A stretch of DNA of 64,000 nucleotides. Origin: Chlorocebus sabaeus (Eukaryota; Chordata; Mammalia; Primates; Cercopithecidae). The translations under genes and the position numbers were made by a program. A model generated the notes under the pieces. That model saw nothing but the letters and a program-made list of their open reading frames with translations. It made no database searches and was not told the DNA's origin. Shown in pieces: positions 44,983-55,984 of the stretch (positions are counted from its first letter, which is position 1; the number at the start of each line of letters is the position of its first letter). The stretch is from positions 90,511,106 through 90,575,105 of the forward strand of contig NC_132918.1 in the NCBI RefSeq assembly GCF_047675955.1, written 5' to 3'.

Positions 44983-47900
44983 AAAAAAAATTGTTTTAAG
45001 TGCACTGTAAAAGCATCACGTGGTCTAGCCTCATAATAATTCTGCCTTTTTGGAGACCCAGGGTTCAGTGTGGGCTCTCTGCCCAGAGCTCAGAGATCCA
45101 GTTAAAAGACAGGTAGTCCCTATCTAAATAAAGTTGGTCTCCTCATAAAATTCTATGACAGATTTGTGTAATTTTATGTTTGATTTGGCATCCCTCTTGA
45201 ATATCCCTCCAGCAACACCAGACTTCTGTCTCTGTACTTTGAGATGTAAATTTTGCTATCTGATTTTTCACCCAAGAGTTGTTCGTTCAGTTGCAAATTT
45301 AGGGCTCATCAGCTGACAACTGCCAGGGTAATGAAATAGGTTATCAAGAGTTTGCAAGTCGGAGATAGGAAAAAAAGGAGGTTTTAGGAATCTATAAATA
45401 CATCTATGTATTATGTGTTGTGTACACAATGTTTGACTACTAGAAATATATAAAAGAGCTCTAACTAATTGGCTTAAAGAAAAATAAAAGCTCTTACATC
45501 AAATACTTTATCAAAAAAAAAGGAAAGACTAGTTAAATGCTTTTTCTAGTTTCTGTGACTTAAGTAAAATCTTTAATAAATAAGCTAGCTTTAAAAGTAT
45601 TGGTAAAGTAATATTAAAAATGTCTTAAGAACTGCCAGCAAAAATTTTTGTTTGCATTTATTGATCAAGTAATTTCAAATTTATCCCTGCCAAATACTAT
45701 AAGACGTCAAAATTTGGCATGGGGGTTACAAAACTATAAACCCAGCTCAAAACAGAATGATCTTTGCTTGTGTAATTTTTAAATAAGTAAGACATTGATA
45801 TTGGTTTAGTGAAAACAGCTACTTCTTGAATTGTTTAGTAAAATTATCGTAACTTTTAATCTCATGGCTTTAGGCAGTCTTGTCCACAGGCAGTAAGGAG
45901 ATTTGTTTTGGCAAAGGACTGTTCTCAACTTTGTTTCAAAGCTAAACTATAAACTAAGTTCCTCCCAAAGTCCCGGAATGAACAAGGACAGCTTGGAGGT
46001 TATGAGCAAGATGGAGTCAGTTAGGGCAAATCATTTCCGCTGTCTTAGTTAGAATCTTGCAATAATGAGTTTCGTAACATTAAATGATGACTATCACAGT
46101 TTTCATAAATAATCTAGGTAAAGGATTAAAATAAAATAATTAGATAAATGTCATGGGATAAATACTTATAGACAAACCTGTGATAATTTAGAATCTAAAG
46201 TTAAATTAAATAATAGATATTTCATTATTTGGATATTTTCAAAAAAATTGTAGGAAAAGATTCTTTCTAAAAAAATGGCCTTTTTAAAAAGGTGAACAAT
46301 TTTTGTCTAATTCAAAGTTCATTTAAAGGTTATGTATAAAACAAGATAAAAGGAACTGGGAAATAAGAGAGATGTAAAGAAAGTTATAGAAATAAGGAGG
46401 TTTTTTTTTGTAAGAAAGCTTAAAGAGAAATAATTTTATATGAGAAAGAATCTTGTACAGTAAATTTAGTCCTAGAATAAAATGACTGGTTGTTTAAGAA
46501 AGAAGGATGTTCAGGAAAAAAACTGAAAGTCCAAGCATGTCATGAATGGTCTGTGTAAGTAATAATAAGAGGATTTATTTAAAACAAAACAAAACTTTTA
46601 TATGATCGAGTTGTCTATAACTGAAGAGAAATTATAATGGTCTTTATAGAAATTGGGTTTGATGTAAAAAATACACTTACACACTAAATAATTGATTAGA
46701 ACAATAAAATTTTCTTAAGGGACTGATTTAGTAAATTATAGGAGATTTTAATTTTTTTAAACCCAAAGTTCAACTTTTATTGCATCTTGCTGTTTTCAGT
46801 TTCGCACCCCTTTTAAAAGGCATGAAATAGTAATGCTCTCCTTAAAGTCATTTTCGGCTCATATAAGTTTTTTTTCCCCTCAACTTCTGTTTGTTGTGGC
46901 CTGATGCTAACAATGTTTTCTTAAAGGTCTAAGGGAAATGTTTTCTTCCAACATAATATTCTGTGCACTGCAGAAGGTCTCTTCTTTTGCCTTTTGGTAA
47001 CTGGCTTAAGATATTTTGTGTTTTATCAAAATAATCCCTATGCCATTATTGTGAAGTTTTGGTTTGCTTAGAAAATAACTGAGATTAAAACAATTTTTTA
47101 AAAATTAAGGTTACTATATCCATGTATCTTTCTGTATGTGCTTTTAAAGTCCTTGTGATGTTGAGTACAGGGCTTTGAGTCCTGGGTCTAAAAAGGACAC
47201 CAAGTCCTGCTAAATCTTAAACACTGGCAGTAATAAAAGCCTCAACTTCAGGCTTAGTAAAAGATGCAAATCAAAATAAACTGCATTCCTGAAACACAGG
47301 GCCAGAAATTAAAGCTGTTCAACTCCTCAAAGGCCAGGGACTATCACAGAAGGGTGGGTGCATGAGATTGTAAGTGCCGATGTTGAGTGATAAAATAAGC
47401 TCAGTTTCTCTATAAATTGATCATTAATGTCAAAGGCACACTAAGGCAAGACCAGCATATGGGCCCCTGTGTCAGATTAACATTTTCTTGGAGCATTAAC
47501 TGACTCCCAGATAAAGGCTATAAAGGTCATAAAAGGCCTATGGAAGTTATAGCTTATGGTCAAGATTAAAATTTTATAGATTGTTTATGAAATTTTGGAA
47601 GTCAAATTTGATTGGCTTCATGCTGTTTTTATTAGGGCTTATTGTTTGGAAAATTAAGTCTCCTCTCTCAAAGAATGAAGGTTTTCACCTTTTTTTGAAG
47701 TTCTTGAGTTACCACTCTGGTTAAATGAATGACTTATTTTACAATAACCTGTGATCCTATTTTATGATATCAGGTTTTTAAACCTTTGATATTTGACAAA
47801 CTTTCCAAAATCAAATTATAACCTATGTCTTTTACTGACCTAGTTAATCCTGTTAGATATTAGGTTCCTTAAACTCCAAAAATGACATATCTGGCTTATT

Positions 47901-48974
47901 AGGTGTGAAAATTATATAGGAAGCATTGTCAAATATGAAATGGTATTTAGTTTTCTTTGAGTTGTATCTGTATAAATATGTTATTGGTATGTGTTCCAAA
48001 AATTATGGGAAACTCCTATAATTCTGATAAGACTTAGTGTATGTTATCAGTAATAATTATAATTGCTATGTTAAATTATTTTGTGCGACACAGGTAACAA
48101 ATTTCCTTGTCAATTGTGTCTTTGACTATGGCTGCCTTAAAATTTTTTGTCATCCATGGACAATTCTGTCTTGTTTTTATCCTCTTTAGAAGGTAGTTTT
48201 ATAATCAGCTATAAAACTCTAACAGGTGCTCTTGAATGCAGGTTTCTGATAACTTGGAGATTGTGACATCAGAATAGAGGAGAAACTTTCAGGACTCGTG
48301 AAGAGCTGGAATGTTCATGGACATCAAGCAGAACAGGAATTAAGTGCATGGACTCAGCTTACAGAAGACTGAAGCAATGTTTTTGACTTTTTGCTGAAAA
48401 CATTGCTGTTCTTTTGTTTTGTTTTTCAGAGTAAAGAAAACTTTTCTTCTGAGCTATTAACAGCTTTTAACAATGAAGCATACTTCTATGAACAAAATTT
48501 GGAGCATATTTGTTTCTCTCTACCTGATTTCTCTAGAATTTGGAAACTATTTGTAAGTATTCTTAACTTATGGCAATATAGTTATTTGCATAAGTGCAAT
48601 AAGAATCTGTTTTCATTTGTAACAGGATGCAATTGGAGAAATTGGTTATTTTACACAGGCTTTGACTGGAATGGTGTGCTTTTCTGTAAGGAATCAAACT
48701 TGACTTGTGGAACCAATAAAGGCCACTTGGGAAAACTGGCCTCATACCTTGTCTATGCAGTCCCTGTACAGAGTTCCTGACCCATGGTAAGTAAAGACTT
48801 ACTTTCTGACATGCCCAGGGGCCCCAATTACTAATATCTTGGGACCTCAAGAGAAGAAGAATTCATCCAACTCATAGGTATTTGATGGTACAAATCCCAT
48901 GGCTGGGCTCGGCTTTAAAAAAGTCTTTTCTGAGATTCCTTCTATGAAACAAAGTTCCATCAAAGCCTATTTTT

Positions 48975-49271
48975 TATTTATGTATTTATTTTTTGTGAGA
49001 TGCAGTCTTGCTCTGTTACCCAGGCTGGAGTGCAGTGGCACAATCTTGGCTCACTGCAACCTCCATCTCTCAGGTTCAAGTGATTCTCTTGCCTCAGTCT
49101 CCCAAGTAGCTGGGATTACAGGTGTCTGCCACCAGGCCCAGCTAATTTTTGTATTTTTAGTAGAGATGGGGTTTCACCATGTTGGCCAGCTGGTCTCGAA
49201 CTCCTGACCTGAGGTGATCTACCCACCTCGGCCTCCCAAAGTGCTGGGATTTCAGGCATGAGTGCCCGGCC
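48975..49271 (-). mobile_element. Alu inside the provirus
   Basis: Flanked by CCATCAAAGCCTATTTT (from 48957 and from 49272). Confidence 0.94.
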
Positions 49272-49995
49272 CCATCAAAGCCTATTTTAAAAGACTATGC
49301 AAAAAATAATTATTCTTGCTGCACTTTATACAAATTATCTGGCCAAGTATAGTAAGGCAAATTGGTCCTACCATGATTTGTCATTAGTAAAAATGGGAAA
49401 CTAGAGATAGAAACATTATATTTCAAGAACTATAATACACCTGTTGTTAGATTTTAGTCTTGCCTAATGTTTTTCAGTTTTTATTATTTTCTACAGTTTG
49501 GACTGAATTCTAATTTTTCCTGGCTACAGGTCTCCAAAACAATGTTTTCAAATTTTTCTTTTCTTTTCTTTTCCTTTTTTTCCTCCATTTTCCTAATTTG
49601 AAATCACTGAAAACTAAGCTGTGCTTTCTTAAAGCCCTGTGAACTGAATCTAGACAACATAAACTTCAGAAGAAAAGAACAGCAACCTATTTACATATGT
49701 AAGCTACTTTCATACCTGCCTACTGATGTATGGACTTCAGAGTAATGTGGCCTATATCGATTTTCTAGGATCGTTATTTTGTTTGTTGTTTTTCTCCCTT
49801 CCTCCCCCTATTTTCTCTTCATAGGACATGGTGATTCTCAGCCTGCTAAAAATGAGCTTTCCTAATAACTCAGGACCCACCTGCCTAGGAATAAATCACC
49901 CTAGCCGTGAGAGACCAGACAAAACCTGAGACCAGACACTCGTTTTCTTCTAAAATGCTTTCTCCAAAAGATTTTTTAAAAGAAAAGGGGGAAAA

Positions 49996-50436
49996 TGTGA
50001 AAGGAAAAGAAATCTTGGGGCCCCCAAAATCACTAAACTAAAGGGAAAAGTCAAGCTGGGAATGGTTAGGGCAAAACTGCCTCCCACTCTATGCAAAGTC
50101 ATCACTGAGGTAAGTGCATATCTAATCACCTCCTTTGGAAAGGCTAATCAGAAACTCAAAAGAATGCAACAGTTTGACTCTCACCTACCTGTGCCCTGGA
50201 AGCTCCCTCTCTGCTTGAGTTGTCCTGCTTTTCCGGACTGAAACAATGTTCATCTTACATATGTTGATTGATGTCTCATGTCTCCCTAAAATGTATAAAA
50301 CCAAGCTATGCCCTGACCACCTTGGGCACCTGTCATCAGAACCTCCTGAGGCTATGCCACAGGCATGCAGCCTCAACCTTGGCAAAATAAACTTTCTAAA
50401 TTAACTGAGACCGGTCTCAGATATTCAGGGTTCACA
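49996..50436 (+). mobile_element. 3' LTR of the ERV1-like provirus
   Basis: Starts TGTGAAAGGAAAAGAAATC directly after the polypurine tract and ends GGTTCACA before GTAT. It differs from the 5' LTR at many sites and has a small deletion, indicating long residence. Confidence 0.9.
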
Positions 50437-50440
50437 GTAT

Positions 50441-51173
50441 CCAAAAATCCAATTGCATCTGAAACCGCCTTTGCAAAAATTATCACAGTGAGAAAATAAT
50501 GGCAGCGAAAGAGATCTGATCTAGCCAACCTCCCTCTTGCCCTTAGCCTTCAAGCTGCTTTTAATTATTCCTGGGTTTAAGCCAAGCTACATGTGGGAGT
50601 CATTTAGTTTATAGTTTAAACGAAGCAAACTCAACCACCCTTGTAATACTAATGAGAGACCACCAGGCTAGGAGGAGGAAAGGACCCTAAATTCTGCTAA
50701 GGTGTAGACATAAACAATTGTGAGGCATTATTCCAGAAGCCACAAGATATGCAACTTCCTCAGTTACCCCTGCTGGTAACGTTACTTTTGTAGAACCTAG
50801 GATTGGCCTTCTGAGATATCTTCTCAGAATTTTGCATGTCGGATGACTGATGGCTCCACCGGGACCAGCCAACGGCTTCTGTGTCCCCACCCAGAAGCTA
50901 CTCAGAGAAAGAGGACAGCTTCGATGCCCTATGATTTCATCTCTGACCCAACCAATGAGCACTCCCCATACCCTAGCCCGCTACCTAACAAATTACCTTT
51001 GAAAAATCCCTAACCTCCAAGCCTTAGATGCGTTTGATTTGAGTAATAACTCTGCCTCCCACATGGTGTGGCTGGCATCACGTCAATTAACTTCTTTCTT
51101 TACTGCAACGCCATGGTCTCCATGAACTGATTTTGTTTGTGCAGTGGGCAGGAAGAACCCGTGGGGCAGTTAC
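50441..51173 (+). mobile_element. Probable old ERV LTR, plus strand, adjoining the provirus
   Basis: Unique-looking sequence that ends GTGGGGCAGTTACA and contains features typical of primate LTRs (CCACCCAGAAG, ATTTCATCTCTGACCC, TTGAGTAATAACTCTG). I recognise it as LTR-like by general resemblance only. The 8-kb provirus appears to have inserted at or near its start. Confidence 0.55.
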
Positions 51174-51312
51174 ACATCATGAAAGAGAAGCTCTTCCTGT
51201 AAGGTACATCAACTGTGGTTAAGAATCTTACATACTTATCATTTTTTGTTGTTGTGAGAACATTTAAAATCTATGCTTTTCTTTTTCTTTTCTTTTTTCT
51301 TTTTTTCTTTTT

Positions 51313-51448
51313 TTTTTGAGATGGCGTCTCACTCTGTTGCCCAGGCTGGAGTGCAATGGCACGATCTTGGCTCACTACAACCTGCTGGGTTCAAGTGATT
51401 CTCTTGCCTCAGCCTCCTGAGTAGCTGGAATTACAGGCATGCACCACT
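51313..51448 (-). mobile_element. Partial Alu
   Basis: Tail-side half only; continues into LINE sequence. Confidence 0.88.
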
Positions 51449-51479
51449 CCTTTAGCAATTTTATTTATTGATTGATTGT

Positions 51480-51632
51480 ATTATATTTTTAATATTTTTA
51501 ACTTTTATTTTAGATTCAGGGGGTATATTGCAGACTTGCTCTATGGGTATATTGCATGATGCTAAGGTTTGGGGTATGAATGATTCCATCAGCCAGATAG
51601 TAAGCATCATACACAAGCACTTTAAAAATATG
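51480..51632 (-). mobile_element. Small L1 3'-end fragment
   Basis: TTTTAGATTCAGGGGGTATA and following sequence resemble the antisense of an L1 3' UTR. Short and diverged. Confidence 0.5.
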
Positions 51633-51635
51633 CAA

Positions 51636-51765
51636 ATAGTGTGGTATGGTGGCACATGCCTGTAGTCCCAGCTACTCGGGAGAATGGGGCCAGAGGATCG
51701 CTTCAGCCTAGGTGTTTGATACCAGCTTAGACAACATTGTGAAACTCTGTCTCAAAAAATAATAA
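51636..51765 (+). mobile_element. Partial Alu (right-monomer-like)
   Basis: GTGGTATGGTGGCACATGCC through CTCTGTCTCAAAAAATAA. Confidence 0.8.
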
Positions 51766-52191
51766 ATAACAAAACAAAATAAAATATATAATGCATTATC
51801 ATTTAATACAGTCATTATTCTGTGCAATAAATCACTAAAGCTTATTTTTCCTGTCTAACTGAAACTTTGTACTCTTTGATGAACTTCTCCCCTTTCCCCA
51901 TCCACCTCACTTCCCTGGATTGTATTAAATTAAATTGTATTACATTGAATTTACCAGAATTAACCACTACATTAGTAGAAACTCCAGTGGGTATTCCTAA
52001 AATTATGGAGACGTAGATAGATTTAAAAGCAAAAGAAATGCTGCAATTTCTTCAGAATTCATAAAAGAACTTCTATTGGAGAAATGTAAAATTTGAGCTG
52101 GCTGAGCCTTGAGACCTCCCAAGACTAAGTTATAGGAGTTTAGCCTTCTAAACTACCTCAGGGTACAGCCTGGTCTTAACTTTTAATTTTT

Positions 52192-52478
52192 TTTTTTTTC
52201 TTTTTTTTGTCCGTCGCCCAGACTGGAGTGCAGTGGCCAGATCTCAGCTCACTGCAAACTCCACCTCCCGGGTTTACACCATTCTCCTGCCTCAGCCTCC
52301 CGAGTAGCTGGGACTACAGGTGCCTGCCACTGTGCCTGGCTAGCTTTTTTTGTATTTTTTAGTAGAGACGGGGTTTCACCATGTTAGCCAGTATGGTCTC
52401 GATCTCCTGACCTCGTGATCCGCCCGTCTCGGCCTCCCAAAGTGCCGGGATTACAGGCTTGAGCCACCGCGCCCGGCC
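52192..52478 (-). mobile_element. Young Alu of Old World monkey type
   Basis: Flanked by AACTTTTAATTTTT (from 52178 and from 52479). Shares the CTTGAGCCACCGCGCCCGGC end. Confidence 0.94.
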
Positions 52479-52513
52479 AACTTTTAATTTTTAATTTATT
52501 TTTATTTTATTTT

Positions 52514-52800
52514 TTTTGAGACAGAGTCTCACTCTGTCGCCTAGGCTAGAGAACAGTGGTGCACAATCTCGGCTCACTGCAACCTCCGCCTCCCAGGTTC
52601 AAGTAATTCTCTTGCCTCAGCCTCCTGAGTAGCTGGGATTACAGGCATGTGCCACCACGCCTGGCTAATTTTGTATTTTTAGTAGAGACGGGGTTTCACC
52701 ATGTTGGCCAGGCTGGTCTTGAACTCCCGACCTCAGGTGATCTGCCAACCTCGGCCTCCCAAAGTGCTGGGATTACAGGCGTGAGCCACTGTGCCCAGCC
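52514..52800 (-). mobile_element. Alu next to the L1 3' end
   Basis: GAGACAGAGTCTCACTCTGTC to GTGCCCAGCC. Confidence 0.94.
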
Positions 52801-54015
52801 TATTTTTCATTTTTATGGGTACCTAGTAGATTTATATATTAATGGGGTACATAAGATATTTTGATAGAGACATACAATGCATAATAATCATGTCAGGGTA
52901 AATGGGGTATCCATCAGCTCAAGCATTGATGCTTTCTTTTTGTTACAAACAACCTAGTTATATATACTCTTTTAGTTATTTTAAAATGTATAATAAATTG
53001 ACTGTAGTCACTCCGTTGTCCTATCAAATATTAGATCTTACTCATTCTGTCTAACTATATTTTTGTACCATCCCTCATTTTCCACACCCCCAATTACCCT
53101 TCCCAGACTCTGGTAACCATCATTCTACTCTATCTCCATGGACTCAATTGTTTTGAGTTTTAGATCCCACAAATAAATGAGAACATGTGAAGCTTGTCTT
53201 TCTGTGCCTGGCTTATTTCACATAACATAGTATCCACCAGTTCCATCCATGTTGTTGCAAATGACTCATTCTTTTTAATGGCTGAATAGTACTTCATTGC
53301 GTACATGTACCATATTTTCTGTATCCATTCATCTGTTGGTGGACATTTAGATTGCTTCCAAATCCTGGCTGTTGTGAACAGAGCTACAACAAACATGGGA
53401 GTGCAGATATCCCTTTGACATCTGATTTCCTTTCTTCTGGGCATATACCTAGCAGTGGCATTGCTGGATCATATGGTAGTTTAGCTTTTTTGAAGAAACT
53501 GTTATGCATGGTGGTTGTGCTCATTTATATTCCCACCAACAGTGTATGAGGATTTCCTTTTCTCCACATCCTTGCCAGTGTTTGTTATTGCCTGTTTTTG
53601 GATGTAAGCCGTTCTAACCGGGGTGAGATGGTATCTCCTTGCAGTTTTGATTTGCATTTCTCTGATGATCAGTGATGTTGTGCACCTTTTGATATGTATG
53701 CTTGTCATTTTATATCTTCTTTTGAGAAATGTCTATTCGAATCTTTTGCCCATTTTTAAATTGGATTATTATAATTTTTTCTGTCAAGTTATTTGAGCTC
53801 CTTGTATATTCTGGTTATTAATCCCTTGTCAGATGGGTAGTTTGCAAATATTCTCTCCCATTCTGTGGGCTGTCTCTTCACTTTGTTGATTGTTTCTTTT
53901 GCCATGAAGAAGCTTTTTAAACTTGATGTGATTCCATTGGTCCATTTTTACTTTGGTTGCCTGTGCTTGTGGGGTATTACCCAAGAAATAATTGCCCAGT
54001 CCAATGTCCTGGAGA

Positions 54016-54292
54016 ATTCCCCCATGTCTTTTAGTAGAGACGGAATCTCACTCTGTTGCCCAGGCTGGAGTGTGATGGCATGATCTCAGCTCACTGCCAC
54101 CTCTGCCTCCCGGATTCAAGCAGTTCTTCTGCCTCAGCTTCCCAAGTAGCTGGGATTATGGGGTTATGGGGTGCCCCACCATGCTCAGCTAATTTTAGTA
54201 TTTTTAGTAGGGATGGGGTTTCACCATGGTGGCCAGGCTGGTCTCGAACTCCTGACCTCAAGTGATCCACCTGCCTCAGCCTCCCAAAGTGA
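54016..54292 (-). mobile_element. Alu within L1
   Basis: GAGACGGAATCTCAC to CTCCCAAAGTG; short poly-T, 5' end lost. Confidence 0.9.
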
Positions 54293-55046
54293 GATCTAAG
54301 TCTTTAATCCATTTTGATTTTTTTATATGGTCAGAGATAGGGCTCTAGCTTTATTCTTCTGCATATGGATATCCAGTTGTCCCTGCTGCATTTATTAAAG
54401 AAACTATCCTTTCCCCAGTGTATGTGTTTGACACTTTTGTAGAAAATGAATTAATTATAGATGTATGGATTTATGTCTGTGTTCTCTATTCTGTCCCATT
54501 GGTATATGTGTCTGCTTTTATGCCAATGCCATGCTGTTTTGATTACTATAGCTCTGTAGTATAGTTTGAGGTCAGCTAATGTGGTTCCTCAAGTTTCATT
54601 CTTTTTGCTTAGGAAAGTTTTCGCTATTCTTGGTCTTTTGTGGTTCCACATAAATTTTAGGTATTTTTTCTATTTCTGTGAAAAATGTTATTGGTATTTG
54701 ATAGAGATTGCATTGGATCATCAGATTTCTTTGGGTAGTATGGGCATTTTAACAATATTGATTCCTTCATGAACATGGAATATCTTGCCATTTGTGTGTG
54801 TGTATGTGTGTGGGGGGTCTTCAATTTTTTTCATCAATGTTTTATAGTTTTAATTATAGAGATCTTTTATTTCTTTGGTTGATAAAATGTATATCAACCA
54901 AATAAAGGTGTATACATTTTGGTTACTAAACTTAACCAAAAAAATGAAAGATCTCTAGTTAACTAATAATTAAATAAATGGTTAATAAACTTAACCAAAG
55001 TAATAAAAGATTAAATAAGATCCTAGGTATTAAAAGATTAAATAGA

Positions 55047-55355
55047 GGCCGGACGCGGTGGCTCATGCCTGTAATCCCAGTACTTTGGGAGGCCGAGGCG
55101 AGCGGATCACAAGGTCAGCAGATCAAGACCATCCTGGCGAACATGGTGAAACCCCATCTCTACTAAAAATACAAAAAAATTAGCCGGGCGTGGTGGCGGG
55201 CGCCTGTAGTCCCAGCTTTTAGGGAGGCTGAGGCAGGAGAATGGCATGAACCCGGGAGGCGGCGGAGCTTGCAGTGAGCCAAGATCGCGCCACTGCACTC
55301 CAGCCTGGGCGACAGAGCAAGACTCCGTCTCCAAAAAAAAAAAAAAAAAAAAAAA
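55047..55355 (+). mobile_element. Young Alu within L1
   Basis: Flanked by AGATTAAATAGA (55035-55046 and 55356-55367); long poly(A). Confidence 0.95.
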
Positions 55356-55690
55356 AGATTAAATAGAATCCTAGGTAGCTATTGTAAATGGGATGACTTT
55401 TTAAATTTTCTTTTTCAGATTGTTTGCTGTTGGCATATAGAAATGCTAGAGATTTTTGTGTGTTGATTTTGTATCTTGCAACTTTGCTGAATTTGTTTAC
55501 CAGTTCTAATAGTTTTTTGGTGGAGTTTTCAGCTTTTTCCAAATATGAGATCATATAATCTGCAGACAAAGATAATTTGACTTCTTCCTTTCTAACTTGG
55601 ACTCCATTTACTTCCTTTTCTTGTCTGATTGTTCTGGGTAGGACTTCCAGTACTATGTTGAATAACAGTGGTGAAAATGGGCATCCTTAC

Positions 55691-55984
55691 CTGGGCGTTG
55701 TGCTCATGCCTGTAATCCCAGCACTTTGGAAAGCCAAGGAAGGTGGATCACCTGAGGTCAGAAGTTCGAGACCAGCCTGGCCAACATGGTGAAACCCTTT
55801 CTCTACTAATAATACAAAAATTAGCTGGGCATGGTGGTGGGCGCCTGTAATCTCAGCTACTCGGGAGGCTGAGGAGAATCGCTTGAACCCGGGAGGCAGA
55901 GGTTGCAGTGAGCTGAGCTCACGCCACTGCACTCCAGCCTGGGTGACAGGGCAAGACTCTGTCTTAAAAAAAAAAAAAAAAAAA
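55691..55984 (+). mobile_element. Alu terminating the L1 fragment
   Basis: Complete with poly(A). L1 sequence does not resume after it. Confidence 0.93.

Larger units (their letters stand above)
42374..50436 (+). mobile_element. Full-length-ended but non-coding endogenous retrovirus (ERV1-like), about 8.1 kb
   Basis: Two related LTRs bound the element: 42374-42830 and 49996-50436. The 4-bp sequence GTAT directly flanks both outer ends (42370-42373 and 50437-50440), as expected for a class I ERV target-site duplication. A PBS-like TGGTAACCACAGAGGGAT begins at 42834, and a polypurine tract (AAAAGAAAAGGGGGAAAA) abuts the 3' LTR. The internal region is AT-rich and crowded with stops. I could not recognise gag, pol or env; the longest open frame (48391-48780) shows no retroviral motif I can name. 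Three Alus have inserted (43525, 44690 and 48975). It looks like an old non-autonomous or decayed copy. Subfamily not assigned. Confidence 0.9.
52803..55690 (-). mobile_element. 5'-truncated L1 LINE fragment (3' UTR and ORF2 part), antisense
   Basis: The plus strand carries the reverse of L1 ORF2 and 3' UTR, recognised by familiar stretches such as GGCTGAATAGTACTTCATTG, CTTGTGGGGTATTACCCAAG and GTATATACCTAGCAGTGGC. It is broken by Alus at 54016 and 55047 and by a local rearrangement at 54859-55012, and ends abruptly at another Alu (55691). Many stops; not functional. Confidence 0.88.

Noticed and set aside
48391..48780. 129-codon frame near the 3' end of the provirus, considered as an envelope remnant
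   Set aside because: No recognisable envelope features were seen; its position alone is not enough.
53160..53444. L1 ORF2-like frame (minus)
   Set aside because: It is a short piece of a truncated, stop-ridden L1, not an active gene; annotated as L1 instead.
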